Part shown: piece by piece, positions 42,584 to 51,006 of the stretch
Layout: each line of letters begins with the position of its first letter
Position numbering within the stretch: the first letter of the stretch is position 1
Assembly (NCBI GenBank): GCA_020848995.1
Contig: JADLHA010000032.1
Span: forward strand, 1-64,000
Length of the DNA stretch: 64,000 bases
From: Saprospiraceae bacterium
GTDB lineage: Bacteria; Bacteroidota; Bacteroidia; Chitinophagales; Saprospiraceae
Direction: 5' to 3'
Position numbers and translations under genes: made by a program
The notes under the pieces: model-generated
Database searches by the model: none
What the model was told of the DNA's origin: nothing
The model's input: the letters and a program-made list of their open reading frames with translations, nothing else

Positions 42584-43996
42584 TCAGGATGCCTTTGCGG
42601 CCACCTCCTTAGGAACAGTCTGGATCATGCCCTTGCGGGCAAACAGGGCTCCTCCCAGAGCACCCATGAAAATGGAATCCGTATGAATGTTCATGGTGAG
42701 CTCGCCATACGATTCGCGCACCATTTCCGTGACGTATTTGAGCACCGCCTGGTTTCTCGCAACGCCACCGGTAAACGTAAATTCGTTGCGCACACCCCCG
42801 GATCGCGCCAGAAGCGACATAGCCCGTTGCACGATGGCCTTGTGTAAGCCCGCGAGGATGTTGGGACGCTCCTCGCCATTGTGCAACAATTCCTTGACCT
42901 CTGCTCCGGCAAATACCGTACACGTCGAACAGATCGTCGTTTCGCGCGTAGCACTAAGCGCTTCGGGCCCCAGCTCGTTGAGCGACAGTCCGAATTCGTC
43001 GGCAATGTATCCCAGGTAGCGGCCGCATCCCGCAGCGCAACGATCGTTCATATGAAAACTGGTAACCAGTCCGTGCTTGTCGACTTGTATGGCCTTCGTA
43101 TCCTGCCCTCCGATGTCGAGCACTGTGCGGGTATTGGGGAATATCGCGTGCGCACCATAAGCATGGCACAGGATCTCCGACATGATGCAATCTTCGGGAA
43201 ACGGCAGCAACGCCCGCCCGTATCCCGTGCCGACCATGTTGGCGATGTGGATTTCTTCCTTGACCACGTCGTCGATGTACTGCGTCAGCGTGCGCTCGAT
43301 GCTTTTGAACGACTTGCTCGAGCTGTTGAGTTCTGCATAATACCAATCGTCCTGAGCGCCCGCGTTGGGTTGGTCGGCCAGTCCCTGGTACTTTTCGTTT
43401 AAGTAGCGCATGGCCTCGTAAACGAGCTCTTCAAAACTCTGGGTAAACATTTCGTTTTCCACAGGCGTGATGCTCTTGTCGAAAGCGAGCATCAGCGGCT
43501 CGTAAAATTCGGGGGGAACCGCAGAAACTTCCAGGTTGTATTGCTCGCTGACGATGTCGCGGAAAAACTGATTCTGTCCGCCGAGGTTGCGATGTAAAAA
43601 TCCATCGCGTATGCGCGGCCCGATGGTTTGAAGTATGTTGCTTAGGGTTTGTTCGAGCACGTCGTTGTCTGGACGCCGGAACGACTCAACGGTTTCCGCC
43701 AGCAGCTCTTCCAGCCGCTTCATCCGGTGGCGGAATTGCACGTACTGAAACACGCGGCGGATGTCTTCGAGGTACTTTACCAGGTTGGGGTTGGCCTGGA
43801 TCTCGGGTTGGATCTTGGCGTGCAGCAGGTTGAAGCGGGCGTCGTAAATGGCCTCCTGACGGGCAATGTCGGCGGCGACTTTGTAGTTAGCCCGCGTGTT
43901 GGTAATTCCCCGGCCCATGATTTGGTCCTTGTCGTCGATGATGATCGCCTTGGAAGTTGTGGAACCCAGGTCGATGCCCAGATAGTATTTTTTCAT
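42584..43996 (-). CDS. bcrA: benzoyl-CoA reductase subunit A (ATPase)
   Basis: A 470-residue ATPase subunit. The two halves of the actin-like fold (GIDLGSTTSKAIIIDD and VLDIGGQDTKAIQVD) are separated by an insert of about 200 residues, which is the mark of the Thauera/Rhodopseudomonas type (BcrA/BadF) as opposed to the shorter Azoarcus BzdQ. Cluster cysteines lie in DRCAAGCGRY and TICSTCTVFAGAEV. It is some 30 residues longer than Thauera BcrA. Gap to bcrB is three bases. Confidence 0.96.
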   Translation of the reverse strand: MKKYYLGIDLGSTTSKAIIIDDKDQIMGRGITNTRANYKVAADIARQEAIYDARFNLLHAKIQPEIQANPNLVKYLEDIRRVFQYVQFRHRMKRLEELLAETVESFRRPDNDVLEQTLSNILQTIGPRIRDGFLHRNLGGQNQFFRDIVSEQYNLEVSAVPPEFYEPLMLAFDKSITPVENEMFTQSFEELVYEAMRYLNEKYQGLADQPNAGAQDDWYYAELNSSSKSFKSIERTLTQYIDDVVKEEIHIANMVGTGYGRALLPFPEDCIMSEILCHAYGAHAIFPNTRTVLDIGGQDTKAIQVDKHGLVTSFHMNDRCAAGCGRYLGYIADEFGLSLNELGPEALSATRETTICSTCTVFAGAEVKELLHNGEERPNILAGLHKAIVQRAMSLLARSGGVRNEFTFTGGVARNQAVLKYVTEMVRESYGELTMNIHTDSIFMGALGGALFARKGMIQTVPKEVAAKAS

Positions 43997-43999
43997 GCC

Positions 44000-45289
44000 C
44001 TATGCATTTTGTGTTTCGTGAATGAATTTTCGCTGCGCCAGCATCTGGAAATATGATTCCAAACGGTTTTTGATGTTGGAATACGAAAAATACCGTGGAT
44101 CCACCAGGTCGGATTCGATAAAACCAACCGGAACCTCGAGCTTGTCTTCGATCTCGCGCATCATGGCGAGTTGACCCGCTGAAAATGAATTGCAGCTTTT
44201 GATGGAATTGGTCACGTACCCGTCGGCGTGATACTCTTTGATGAGTTTCGACAGCAGCGAGATGCGCTGCGGTATGTTGAGGTTGGTGTAGCAGTTCATG
44301 CAATACTCTGCCAGCGATTCCAGTGGACGGTCGGGGTCATGTCGCCATCCCAAATCGTAAACGCCTCCGACCTTGGTGTACGACGAGGCTACGATCACGG
44401 CGCCCATGTCGTAAAATATTTTCCAAAACTCCCGGAAGTTCGTCCAGTTGGGGGGGCCCTCCACTACGAGGCGGTACTTTTCCTCCGGCATTTCTCCTTC
44501 CGGGGTGATGGGCCCAAGTCCCTGCAACACGCGCTCCATGATCTCATTGTAGAGTTCCTTGTAATAGGCCACTGCTTCCGGAGTGCCCCGGAAGCCGATG
44601 TTGATGGGTCCGATGTAATACACTCCTGCGAAATACGCGTCGATCGGCGAAGGCCGGTGCTTGGTGGTTTCAAAAATGCGCGCAATCCAGTCCTGCGCTT
44701 CGCGTGCAAGGCCGAGGATCTTTTTCAATTTCTCCGGATCGAATTTTACCCCGGAAACCTTTTCCATTTTAGGGATCACTTCCTGCTCGAGTTGCTGCAC
44801 CATGTACGCAGTCATCTCCGGGGTCATTTCGCCGTTCTCCTGGTAAGGCGTATGCAGCATAATGACCTCCGCATTGGGATAACTGCGCTTGAGGGTTTCG
44901 AACCATTTCATAAACGTGAAACAGCCCGTGTAACTCAGCAACAGAACGTCCGGATCCGGGATCTTTGATCCCGTAGGTCCGACATTGCCCTTAATCATCA
45001 TGCCAATGTCGCACTTTACGTATGTGCATACGTCTTCTGAATGCGCATGCCGCTCGGCTTCTTTGATATAGCCGGCCGACTTTTTGCGCATGGCGTTTTG
45101 GAGCGCGTTGATCTCCGGATATACCGGCAGCATGTCGAAACAGCGGATCAGCTCCGAGAGGTTGCCTGGAACAAAGGTGTAACACACCTTCTTTCCCGTT
45201 TCCTGCACGCGGTCGAGTTCGTTAAACAGCCCTTCGACCATCTCCTTTTGGAGAATCATGCTCTTTTCCTTGATGGCTTCTTTGCTCAT
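44000..45289 (-). CDS. bcrB: benzoyl-CoA reductase subunit B (catalytic)
   Basis: A 429-residue subunit of the benzoyl-CoA-binding module, close to Thauera BcrB in length (about 435). Cysteines fitting cluster ligation occur in EDVCTYVKCDIG, SYTGCFTF and SIKSCNSFSAGQ. The SIKSCNSFS segment is diagnostic for BcrB-type proteins. With BcrC it performs the two-electron dearomatisation of benzoyl-CoA to cyclohexa-1,5-diene-1-carbonyl-CoA. Confidence 0.95.
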   Translation of the reverse strand: MSKEAIKEKSMILQKEMVEGLFNELDRVQETGKKVCYTFVPGNLSELIRCFDMLPVYPEINALQNAMRKKSAGYIKEAERHAHSEDVCTYVKCDIGMMIKGNVGPTGSKIPDPDVLLLSYTGCFTFMKWFETLKRSYPNAEVIMLHTPYQENGEMTPEMTAYMVQQLEQEVIPKMEKVSGVKFDPEKLKKILGLAREAQDWIARIFETTKHRPSPIDAYFAGVYYIGPINIGFRGTPEAVAYYKELYNEIMERVLQGLGPITPEGEMPEEKYRLVVEGPPNWTNFREFWKIFYDMGAVIVASSYTKVGGVYDLGWRHDPDRPLESLAEYCMNCYTNLNIPQRISLLSKLIKEYHADGYVTNSIKSCNSFSAGQLAMMREIEDKLEVPVGFIESDLVDPRYFSYSNIKNRLESYFQMLAQRKFIHETQNA

Positions 45290-45310
45290 TATGTTGTTAA
45301 TTGAAATCGT

Positions 45311-46501
45311 TCATGCTATGCTGACTTCAGCGGGTTCGTCCTCCCACAACTTGATGGAGTCGGCAAACGCACCGACCTGCTCTTTGATCACCTTAAACTG
45401 GTTGATGTTTTCGCTGTACTGGAAGGCGATGTAGCGCAGTCCGCGCACGTTGAAGGCGTTTTGAAAAATGGGGGCGTCGAGCAAGCTGGGATCGCAAAAA
45501 CTCGCCGAGGCAAAAATGACTCCCGAGGCATTGCGCTGGCGCACCAGGGCCTCGAGCCGGTCTTCTTTGGGCTGGTGCACGTCGTAAATGGACGAAGAGT
45601 AGCGGCTGCGGGTGAGGTATGCCAGGGCAATGGCTTCCAGCGGATCATCCGACTGGTCGTCAATGGGGCCCAGGATCATGCGGCTTCCCAGCATCAGGTC
45701 GTCTTCGACGACGTAGCATCCGGCATCTTCGATGGCCCTGATCAAACCAATGGCCGGCTGCTCGCAAAAGGCTCCCGACAATACGACCTTGACGCGGTCC
45801 TGTGGCGTGCCGATGGGCTGCCGGATCGCTTCCAGTACCACATGCAACATTTCGTTGTGTTCTTCTACCGGGATCACCGTACCGGCGCGCAACACGTAAT
45901 ACCATTCTTCCAGGCTGAGCCTCCAGGGAAATTCCTCACGAAGGTCGTAGATCTGCTCGATGAGTTCGCGGTTGCGGTTGTACAGGCGTATGCTGTGGTT
46001 GAGGTCCTCCGTGGTGACCTCCTTTCCATTGACTTCGCGCAGGTAACGGAGGATGTGCTCCATCTCGTGCACATAAAATCGTCCCCCGATCTCGGGAACA
46101 AAGTTCTGCGGCAGGTCGAGGTATTTTACAAATCGCCCGAAACCGTGCTGCTTGAACATGCCCGAGAGGTTGCGGATTACGTCGCAGATCGATGGAAAAA
46201 CGAAGCCGTCAAAATGGTCCATCTGGTGGTCGAGCACCATTTCCATGACGCTGCGCGGGATGTGGCAGATGTAAGACTGGTAGTAGGCATCCCCCTTGAC
46301 GATGGGTTTGCGGTCTCCTCCTCCGAAAATGCCCACCGGAAGCCCGCCAGCGGCATGAACGATCTCACGGGGCATATAAATGGGCAGGTAACCCACTAAG
46401 GTCCGCCCGGGGGCTCCTTCCTTCCAGGCCTTTGCCCGTTTGAAGTCGAGGTCAAAGGCCGCTTCTTTACACGACTGAATGATGCTATCCAAATTGCTCA
46501 T
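45311..46501 (-). CDS. bcrC: benzoyl-CoA reductase subunit C (catalytic)
   Basis: A 396-residue subunit of the benzoyl-CoA-binding module. Family segments include YLPIYMPREIVHAAGGLPVGIFGGGD, SYICHIPRSV, FPSICDVIRNLSG and ASFCDPSLLD, each with a cysteine suited to cluster binding. It is the first gene of the bcrCBAD set, the same order as in Thauera, and starts the long minus-strand run. Candidate promoter and palindromes lie in the 450-base gap upstream. Confidence 0.95.
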   Translation of the reverse strand: MSNLDSIIQSCKEAAFDLDFKRAKAWKEGAPGRTLVGYLPIYMPREIVHAAGGLPVGIFGGGDRKPIVKGDAYYQSYICHIPRSVMEMVLDHQMDHFDGFVFPSICDVIRNLSGMFKQHGFGRFVKYLDLPQNFVPEIGGRFYVHEMEHILRYLREVNGKEVTTEDLNHSIRLYNRNRELIEQIYDLREEFPWRLSLEEWYYVLRAGTVIPVEEHNEMLHVVLEAIRQPIGTPQDRVKVVLSGAFCEQPAIGLIRAIEDAGCYVVEDDLMLGSRMILGPIDDQSDDPLEAIALAYLTRSRYSSSIYDVHQPKEDRLEALVRQRNASGVIFASASFCDPSLLDAPIFQNAFNVRGLRYIAFQYSENINQFKVIKEQVGAFADSIKLWEDEPAEVSIA

Positions 46502-46953
46502 GTTCCTGTATTGCGCTTACTATGGGCAAAACCCCATCATTAAGACAAATTTATCCAAAAGGCTCTAATCCGAAAATTTAATTGAACCCACACCGCGGCA
46601 GGACTCCAGCAGGCAGAAAATTAAATTTTGCAAAATCGTTACCCTGGCACATGGTATATGTGCACATCCGAAAGTGCGTAACACATCTTTTGATAAAACG
46701 GGTTGGCACAATCCGGCCTTAAAAGTACAAAAATAACGGCTTTTGAAGTCATAATAGTTCCTCAAACCCCACTAAACCGGCGCTTTCGGTTCAGTAACCC
46801 GGCGGGCTGATCTGTGCTCCGCTCTTGCCTGTGACAGGAAAAAGCGAGCGATGGCACCTATACTGCTCGTCGGCTCGGTTGCGATCCTGCTTGGCCGGGC
46901 TCTGAACCCTCAGCCCCAGCCTCAACGCATCCGGTTTGTCCGGGCGTCTTCCC
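46502..46953. promoter_or_regulatory. intergenic region upstream of bcrC
   Basis: No credible gene is present; a 66-codon frame at 46565-46765 has no recognisable features. The half next to bcrC is AT-rich and holds two exact -7 boxes on the complement: TAAATTTG (46546-46553, start near 46539, leader about 38 bases) and TATTTTTG (46728-46735). Two short perfect palindromes, attttgcaaaat (46625-46636) and atgtgcacat (46658-46667), lie between them and are candidate operators. The half next to the Rrf2 gene is GC-rich and shows nothing clear. Confidence 0.45.
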
Positions 46954-47427
46954 TCAATGGTCCCCGGATCCGGGGTACCTTTGAATGATCTGGTTGGTGC
47001 CAAGCAGATGGGCCATTCCACTTCCGAGGTCCCGGGTGAGGTCGACGATGCGCTTTTCGTTGCAAAGCTTTTCAAACATGGTCCGGATCACCTTGAAGTC
47101 GTTGTGCAGGGGGCAGGGATGTGTTTCCGAACATTCGTTCAATCCCAGGCCACACCGGTGAAACACGTTGTCGCCGTCGATGACCTCAATGATGCGCATG
47201 AGTGACAAGTTGCGCTGCGGGGCGGTTAAGAAAAAGCCCCCGTTGGGCCCTTTGGAGCTGTTGACCAGGCCGTGGCGCACCAACTTCTGTAGGAGCTTGC
47301 CAACGGTGTGTTCGTTTTCTCCGATGTGTGAGGCCACGTCGCGGATTCCCGAGCGGATCGCCGGACTGGGCCGGGAGGCCAGGAAAACCATGGCTTTGAT
47401 CGATGCTTTGCAACCGAGACTCAACAT
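46954..47427 (-). CDS. Rrf2-family Fe-S transcriptional regulator (NsrR-like)
   Basis: A 157-residue winged-helix regulator of the Rrf2 family (IscR, NsrR, RsrR). The helix-turn-helix and wing (LLQKLVRHGLVNSSKGPNGGFFL) are clear, and three cysteines, C92, C99 and C105, have the spacing of the [4Fe-4S] ligands. Its operon encodes NO-damage repair proteins, so NO sensing, as in NsrR, is the likely role. It is the last gene of that operon and may autoregulate it through the palindrome at 50958-50987. The protein has a C-terminal tail of about 40 residues after the cysteines. Confidence 0.88.
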   Translation of the reverse strand: MLSLGCKASIKAMVFLASRPSPAIRSGIRDVASHIGENEHTVGKLLQKLVRHGLVNSSKGPNGGFFLTAPQRNLSLMRIIEVIDGDNVFHRCGLGLNECSETHPCPLHNDFKVIRTMFEKLCNEKRIVDLTRDLGSGMAHLLGTNQIIQRYPGSGDH

Positions 47428-47428
47428 G

Positions 47429-47752
47429 CTATGCGTTTAAAAATTGTCTGCCCGCTTCGGAGATCATGCCATAGGCCCAGGGAGGGTCAAATTTCAGGTC
47501 CACATCGACGGCATACCCTTCAAAAGCCCGCTCCAGCGCCACGCGCGCGCCATCGACGATCGATCCGCCCATGGGACAAAATTGGGTCGTCAGGGTCAGC
47601 ACACAACGCAACTTCCGCTCTTGAGGATCCACCTCAATTCCGTACACGAGACCGAGGTCGACGATGTTCAGGTTCACTTCGGGATCGAGCACTTCCTGAA
47701 GCGCTTCAGCAGCCCGCAAACCATGGCGCTCGTTGGCATTCATCCCGTTCAT
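47429..47752 (-). CDS. SufT/MIP18-family (DUF59) Fe-S assembly protein
   Basis: About 107 residues from the ATG at 47752, which overlaps the stop of the preceding gene by ATGA; an upstream ATG at 47788 is possible but would overlap it by 40 bases. The DUF59 pattern is clear: EVLDPEVNLNIVDLGLVYGI, LTTQFCPMGG with the conserved cysteine, and FDPPWAYGMIS. Members help to assemble or carry Fe-S clusters. Its place between an NnrS-like protein and an Rrf2 regulator fits cluster repair under NO stress. Confidence 0.9.
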   Translation of the reverse strand: MNGMNANERHGLRAAEALQEVLDPEVNLNIVDLGLVYGIEVDPQERKLRCVLTLTTQFCPMGGSIVDGARVALERAFEGYAVDVDLKFDPPWAYGMISEAGRQFLNA

Positions 47753-49035
47753 TTGGTTGTTGGTTTTCGGTGGAGCAGTACTTTCCATGCATTGACATTG
47801 TAGGCCGCAGCAGCCAGCACCACGAGTCCGGCTCCCACGCGCATGAACCCCGCATGATCAATCGCAATGCCGGTAGAAAAAGCGGCGAACCCCGCAAGGT
47901 AAGCAAGCGCACCGGCTTTGAAAAGGCCATCGCTGTAAAGATCTTTGGGATTGGGAGGCTTTCCGGAATAGCTGCCCGGACGGTATTCCCGGTTCCATAC
48001 GATGAAAGGCAGGGTTTTGAACGTCATTCCCAGGATGATGGCGGTGATCCACCCAAAAAAAATGAGGTAGCCATAGGTCGTCAGCAATTGATCGCCTCCA
48101 CCCCCTCTGCCTGCGTAGGCGACGAGGTACGCGAGCATGGCAACCAGCGGCAGCAGGATCATCAATACGGAGAGCAGCGACATTTTCATCGGTGCATCGA
48201 CGCTTCTGCGCAGCCGCATGCGGTAAGCTCCGCGGCAATAGGTGCCGAACAAAATCACTGCAGCCAGCAGCAGGGCCCAGGGCAATGGAGCGATTGAATG
48301 CAGTACCGGTACATAAAATTCAACAATATAGATCACCATTGCGCTGTTGACCAGATAATAAATCCAAACTAACAAACGTTCGTTCGTATATTTAGAAACC
48401 AGGAACATGGGGATCAGCCGCGAGGCAATGCCCAGGATCAGCATCAGAAACCAGCCGAGCACTCCCGCATGGGCGTGCAGGGGAAGGTATTTCCACGGAT
48501 CGCCGGGCAGCATCCTGAAGGTAAAGTTGTATACCAGCACCAGTCCAAATGCCCCTACGACGAAAAGCCATAGCGCTGCCGTGTGCACAAAGCGAACGTG
48601 AATGTTGCGAACGCGGCTGAGTGCAATGCTTTTCGACAGGTTGATGAGGTAAAGTGCGAAGCCCAGCAACACCAGTCGCCCCCCCCATTTTGCAAGTGGC
48701 CCCATATCGAAGGCATAAAAAGCGCCAACCAGCAAGGGTATTCCCGTTGCCAAAAAAGCAAAACTCACATATCCCATGCGAATGCTGTAGAGCTCTCGCT
48801 CGATCAGCACAGGAACCAGTTGGTAGCTGGCCCCAAAAATGATCATGGTTGCCCATCCGAGGGCCATGGAGTGGGTTAGGGCCAGCAGGTGCGGGTGGTG
48901 GTGGTGTTCGCCAAAAGCGTCCAGTGAACAGAATGCCAGCAGGGCTGAGGCCAAAAAGGAAGCAGCGGCGTAAGCGTAAAAGGGCAGGACGAGTCCTGAC
49001 GGCGTCGTGCGCAAACGATCCGGCACTCCCATCAT
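47749..49035 (-). CDS. NnrS-like / heme-copper-like polytopic membrane protein
   Basis: A 428-residue protein with about 12 hydrophobic helices. Histidines suited to heme or metal binding occur as HHHHPHLLALTHSMALGW near the N-terminus and in PLHAHAGVLGW near residue 190. These resemble helix motifs of NnrS and cytochrome oxidase subunit I, but the full set of oxidase ligands is absent. NnrS proteins protect against NO by an unknown mechanism. The operon (ric, SufT-like, Rrf2) supports an NO-related role. Enzymatic activity cannot be assigned. Confidence 0.75.
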   Translation of the reverse strand: MMGVPDRLRTTPSGLVLPFYAYAAASFLASALLAFCSLDAFGEHHHHPHLLALTHSMALGWATMIIFGASYQLVPVLIERELYSIRMGYVSFAFLATGIPLLVGAFYAFDMGPLAKWGGRLVLLGFALYLINLSKSIALSRVRNIHVRFVHTAALWLFVVGAFGLVLVYNFTFRMLPGDPWKYLPLHAHAGVLGWFLMLILGIASRLIPMFLVSKYTNERLLVWIYYLVNSAMVIYIVEFYVPVLHSIAPLPWALLLAAVILFGTYCRGAYRMRLRRSVDAPMKMSLLSVLMILLPLVAMLAYLVAYAGRGGGGDQLLTTYGYLIFFGWITAIILGMTFKTLPFIVWNREYRPGSYSGKPPNPKDLYSDGLFKAGALAYLAGFAAFSTGIAIDHAGFMRVGAGLVVLAAAAYNVNAWKVLLHRKPTTK

Positions 49036-49036
49036 G

Positions 49037-49855
49037 TCAGTTGCGGTAGAGGATCATCTGAACGTCGCCTTCCCCACGGTCGTTGAGCACGTAGTCAATG
49101 CCCCGCTCTTCGAGTTCGGGCAACAAAAATACGGGCACCCGCTTGTGCTGAACGAAGAGGGCTTTTCCGGCTTCCAGTCCTTCGAGGGCATCGAGGATGG
49201 CAAACATGGGCTGGGGCATTTCCATTCCGCGTACGTCGAGGCGGGTCATCGAGGCGGCATACCGGTTTTGGATCTCCTCCCAGCTTCCACCTGGGACAGG
49301 CCGCTCTGATTTGGGCATACTCACCGATTCAGAAGACCTGAAAAAATACGTCTCTACGGTATCGGCATCCAGGTGTACGGCATGTGCCTCAAACCCTTGG
49401 CGCTTGAGCAACAGGATCAGCGGCGCCGGTTCAAAGCTGTTGATCACTTTCAGCACGTGTCCAGCCGAGAGTTTGCGCACCTCTTGCAGGATCCGCTCCA
49501 GGGGGTCTACTCCTGAGCCCAGGATGGGCCGAACGTCGAGATCGACCACCTTCTCAGGCTGCAGACTGCGCACCGCCTCTGGCAAAGGCCGGGGCTCTGC
49601 ATCTGGCTCCTTGTCTGTGGCGTTTGTCCCGGTAGCAACAAATCCTAACGTGGCCAGGCGTTCAAAAAACAGCCGGAGCGGGATCTTGCCCACCCGGCAG
49701 GCCGTATCGATGGTAGTTCGCGAAGCCATCAGCTTGCGCAGCAGCGGATTGCGAAGTTTTTTAAAATGGGGTGACAAGCTGACGATGGCCTCCAGGGCAT
49801 CGGGATGCTGATTGATCAGGAAGGCGATCTTGGTATTGGCGTCAATGGGAATCAT
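49037..49855 (-). CDS. DUF1858/DUF2249 domain protein
   Basis: About 272 residues from the ATG at 49855. An N-terminal helical DUF1858-like domain (residues 1-75, ALEAIVSLSPHFKKLRNPLLRKL) is followed by two SirA/TusA-like DUF2249 domains: one from about 100 (VVDLDVRPILGSGVDPLERILQEV), one from about 200 (TRLDVRGMEMPQPMFAILDAL). The second carries the LDVRG-x-P pattern. Such domains occur with hemerythrin and NO-repair proteins in denitrifiers; function is unknown. It lies between ric and the NnrS-like gene, one base from the latter. Confidence 0.82.
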   Translation of the reverse strand: MIPIDANTKIAFLINQHPDALEAIVSLSPHFKKLRNPLLRKLMASRTTIDTACRVGKIPLRLFFERLATLGFVATGTNATDKEPDAEPRPLPEAVRSLQPEKVVDLDVRPILGSGVDPLERILQEVRKLSAGHVLKVINSFEPAPLILLLKRQGFEAHAVHLDADTVETYFFRSSESVSMPKSERPVPGGSWEEIQNRYAASMTRLDVRGMEMPQPMFAILDALEGLEAGKALFVQHKRVPVFLLPELEERGIDYVLNDRGEGDVQMILYRN

Positions 49856-49951
49856 AGCCAGTGATTGTTGCCAGCGAAACCGGGGGATTGCGCACAAGCG
49901 ACCTCTTTTACCTGCCTGTGGCAGCGAATCCCGTCAGTCCCGGCTGTCGCT

Positions 49952-50920
49952 TCAATGGGCGAACAGCTTTGCTTCCAGTTCGATGGCTTTAGGAAATAAA
50001 ATGTTGTTCTCCAGGTGAACGTGTAAGTGCAGGTCCTGCTCAAATTCGTCGAGCATTGAGAATAACAGGCGGTAGCTTCCACAGGCGTCATCCGGCAAGG
50101 CGTAATTTTGGGTGACCGCCCGGATCTCCTCCAAATCACGGGCTACGATGTCATGCTCCATTTCCATCATGTTGACGGGGTTGCGCACCGTGCCAAATGG
50201 CGACGCTTTTATCGTCTGCTCTCCTTTTGAAACGGCAACCAGCGATTTGATGTAGGGAAACAAAACGCGCTCTTCCTTCATCATGTGCGCGGTCAACTCC
50301 TGGGCAACCTGCTGAACGATGGCCTGTACGTTGGTGAGTTCGGGGTGGCGGTCACCGTGTACCGTCGCCACCTTGTCGGCGTAAGCCCGGATGTCGGGAA
50401 GGCTCTTTTGCACATAGTGATGGTGCGTATTGACAATGTAATCGGCGAGAAAGTCCAATCCCCATTCGTTATACGGCAGTGGCTTGGCCTGAGGTGCGCG
50501 GTCTACTGCCTGCAGCTCCTGCTCGATGCGAACGACGTCGAGCCCCTTTTCAGCACAGGCTTCTTTGAGGGTCTGTTTTCCGCCGCAGCAAAAATCGAGG
50601 CCGTACTTTTTAAACACCTCGACTTTGCGCAAATCCTGTGCGGCCATTTGTCCCAGGGTCTCCTCCTGCGATCCGGCAACCCGCTTAGTGATGCGCACCC
50701 TCCACCAGACGGGCCCCTGCTCCAGGTACTCCCAGTGGAAGACATTTCCCCGTTCGCCCAGCATCTGGTAATACAGGGGTTTGGGGTCGTGGTCGTTGTG
50801 AATGGTCAGGCTCTGGCCTTCGGCCAAAGCGTCGAACCGGCTGAAAATCGTAGGGTGTTTCATCCGGGGCTCGAGCGTGGTCACGTCGAGCATATTGTCC
50901 GTTGTTGGTTGCATATTCAT
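49952..50920 (-). CDS. ric: RIC/ScdA-type Fe-S cluster repair di-iron protein with N-terminal DUF2249
   Basis: A 322-residue three-part protein. Residues 20-80 form a DUF2249 domain (FDALAEGQSLTIHNDHDPKPL). Residues about 95-140 are the ScdA N-terminal domain with DFCCGGKQTL. The C-terminal 190 residues form a hemerythrin domain supplying a di-iron site (THHHYVQ, HMMKEERVLFPY, MEMEHDIV, HVHLENNILFPKA). RIC proteins restore Fe-S centres damaged by NO or peroxide. It is the first gene of the operon, and a large palindrome lies in its promoter. Confidence 0.92.
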   Translation of the reverse strand: MNMQPTTDNMLDVTTLEPRMKHPTIFSRFDALAEGQSLTIHNDHDPKPLYYQMLGERGNVFHWEYLEQGPVWWRVRITKRVAGSQEETLGQMAAQDLRKVEVFKKYGLDFCCGGKQTLKEACAEKGLDVVRIEQELQAVDRAPQAKPLPYNEWGLDFLADYIVNTHHHYVQKSLPDIRAYADKVATVHGDRHPELTNVQAIVQQVAQELTAHMMKEERVLFPYIKSLVAVSKGEQTIKASPFGTVRNPVNMMEMEHDIVARDLEEIRAVTQNYALPDDACGSYRLLFSMLDEFEQDLHLHVHLENNILFPKAIELEAKLFAH

Positions 50921-50938
50921 GACAGTTTAATTTTATAA

Positions 50939-50946
50939 CAAATGTA
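50939..50946 (-). promoter_or_regulatory. -7 box of the ric operon
   Basis: The complement reads TACATTTG, an exact TAnnTTTG match, implying a start near 50932 and a leader of about 12 bases. No -33 box is recognisable; the palindrome occupies that position, centred near -40. Confidence 0.55.
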
Positions 50947-50957
50947 TGGCGAATTTG

Positions 50958-50987
50958 TCAATAAAAGTATCTAAATACTTTTATTGA
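50958..50987. promoter_or_regulatory. 30-bp palindromic operator upstream of ric
   Basis: Perfect inverted repeat with 13-bp arms (tcaataaaagtat and its complement) around a 4-base spacer, ctaa. The core AAAGTATnTAAATACTTT-like form is AT-rich, as in NsrR and other Rrf2 sites. It overlaps the expected -33 region of the ric promoter and lies in the short gap after the YitT gene, so it is well placed for NO-responsive control by the Rrf2 protein encoded at the end of the operon. Confidence 0.68.
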
Positions 50988-51006
50988 TTGAATTTTAACA
51001 TCTTCA

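Noticed and set aside
46565-46765. 66-codon minus-strand frame upstream of bcrC
   Set aside because: No family, no ribosome-binding context, and it spans an AT-rich region with promoter boxes and palindromes.
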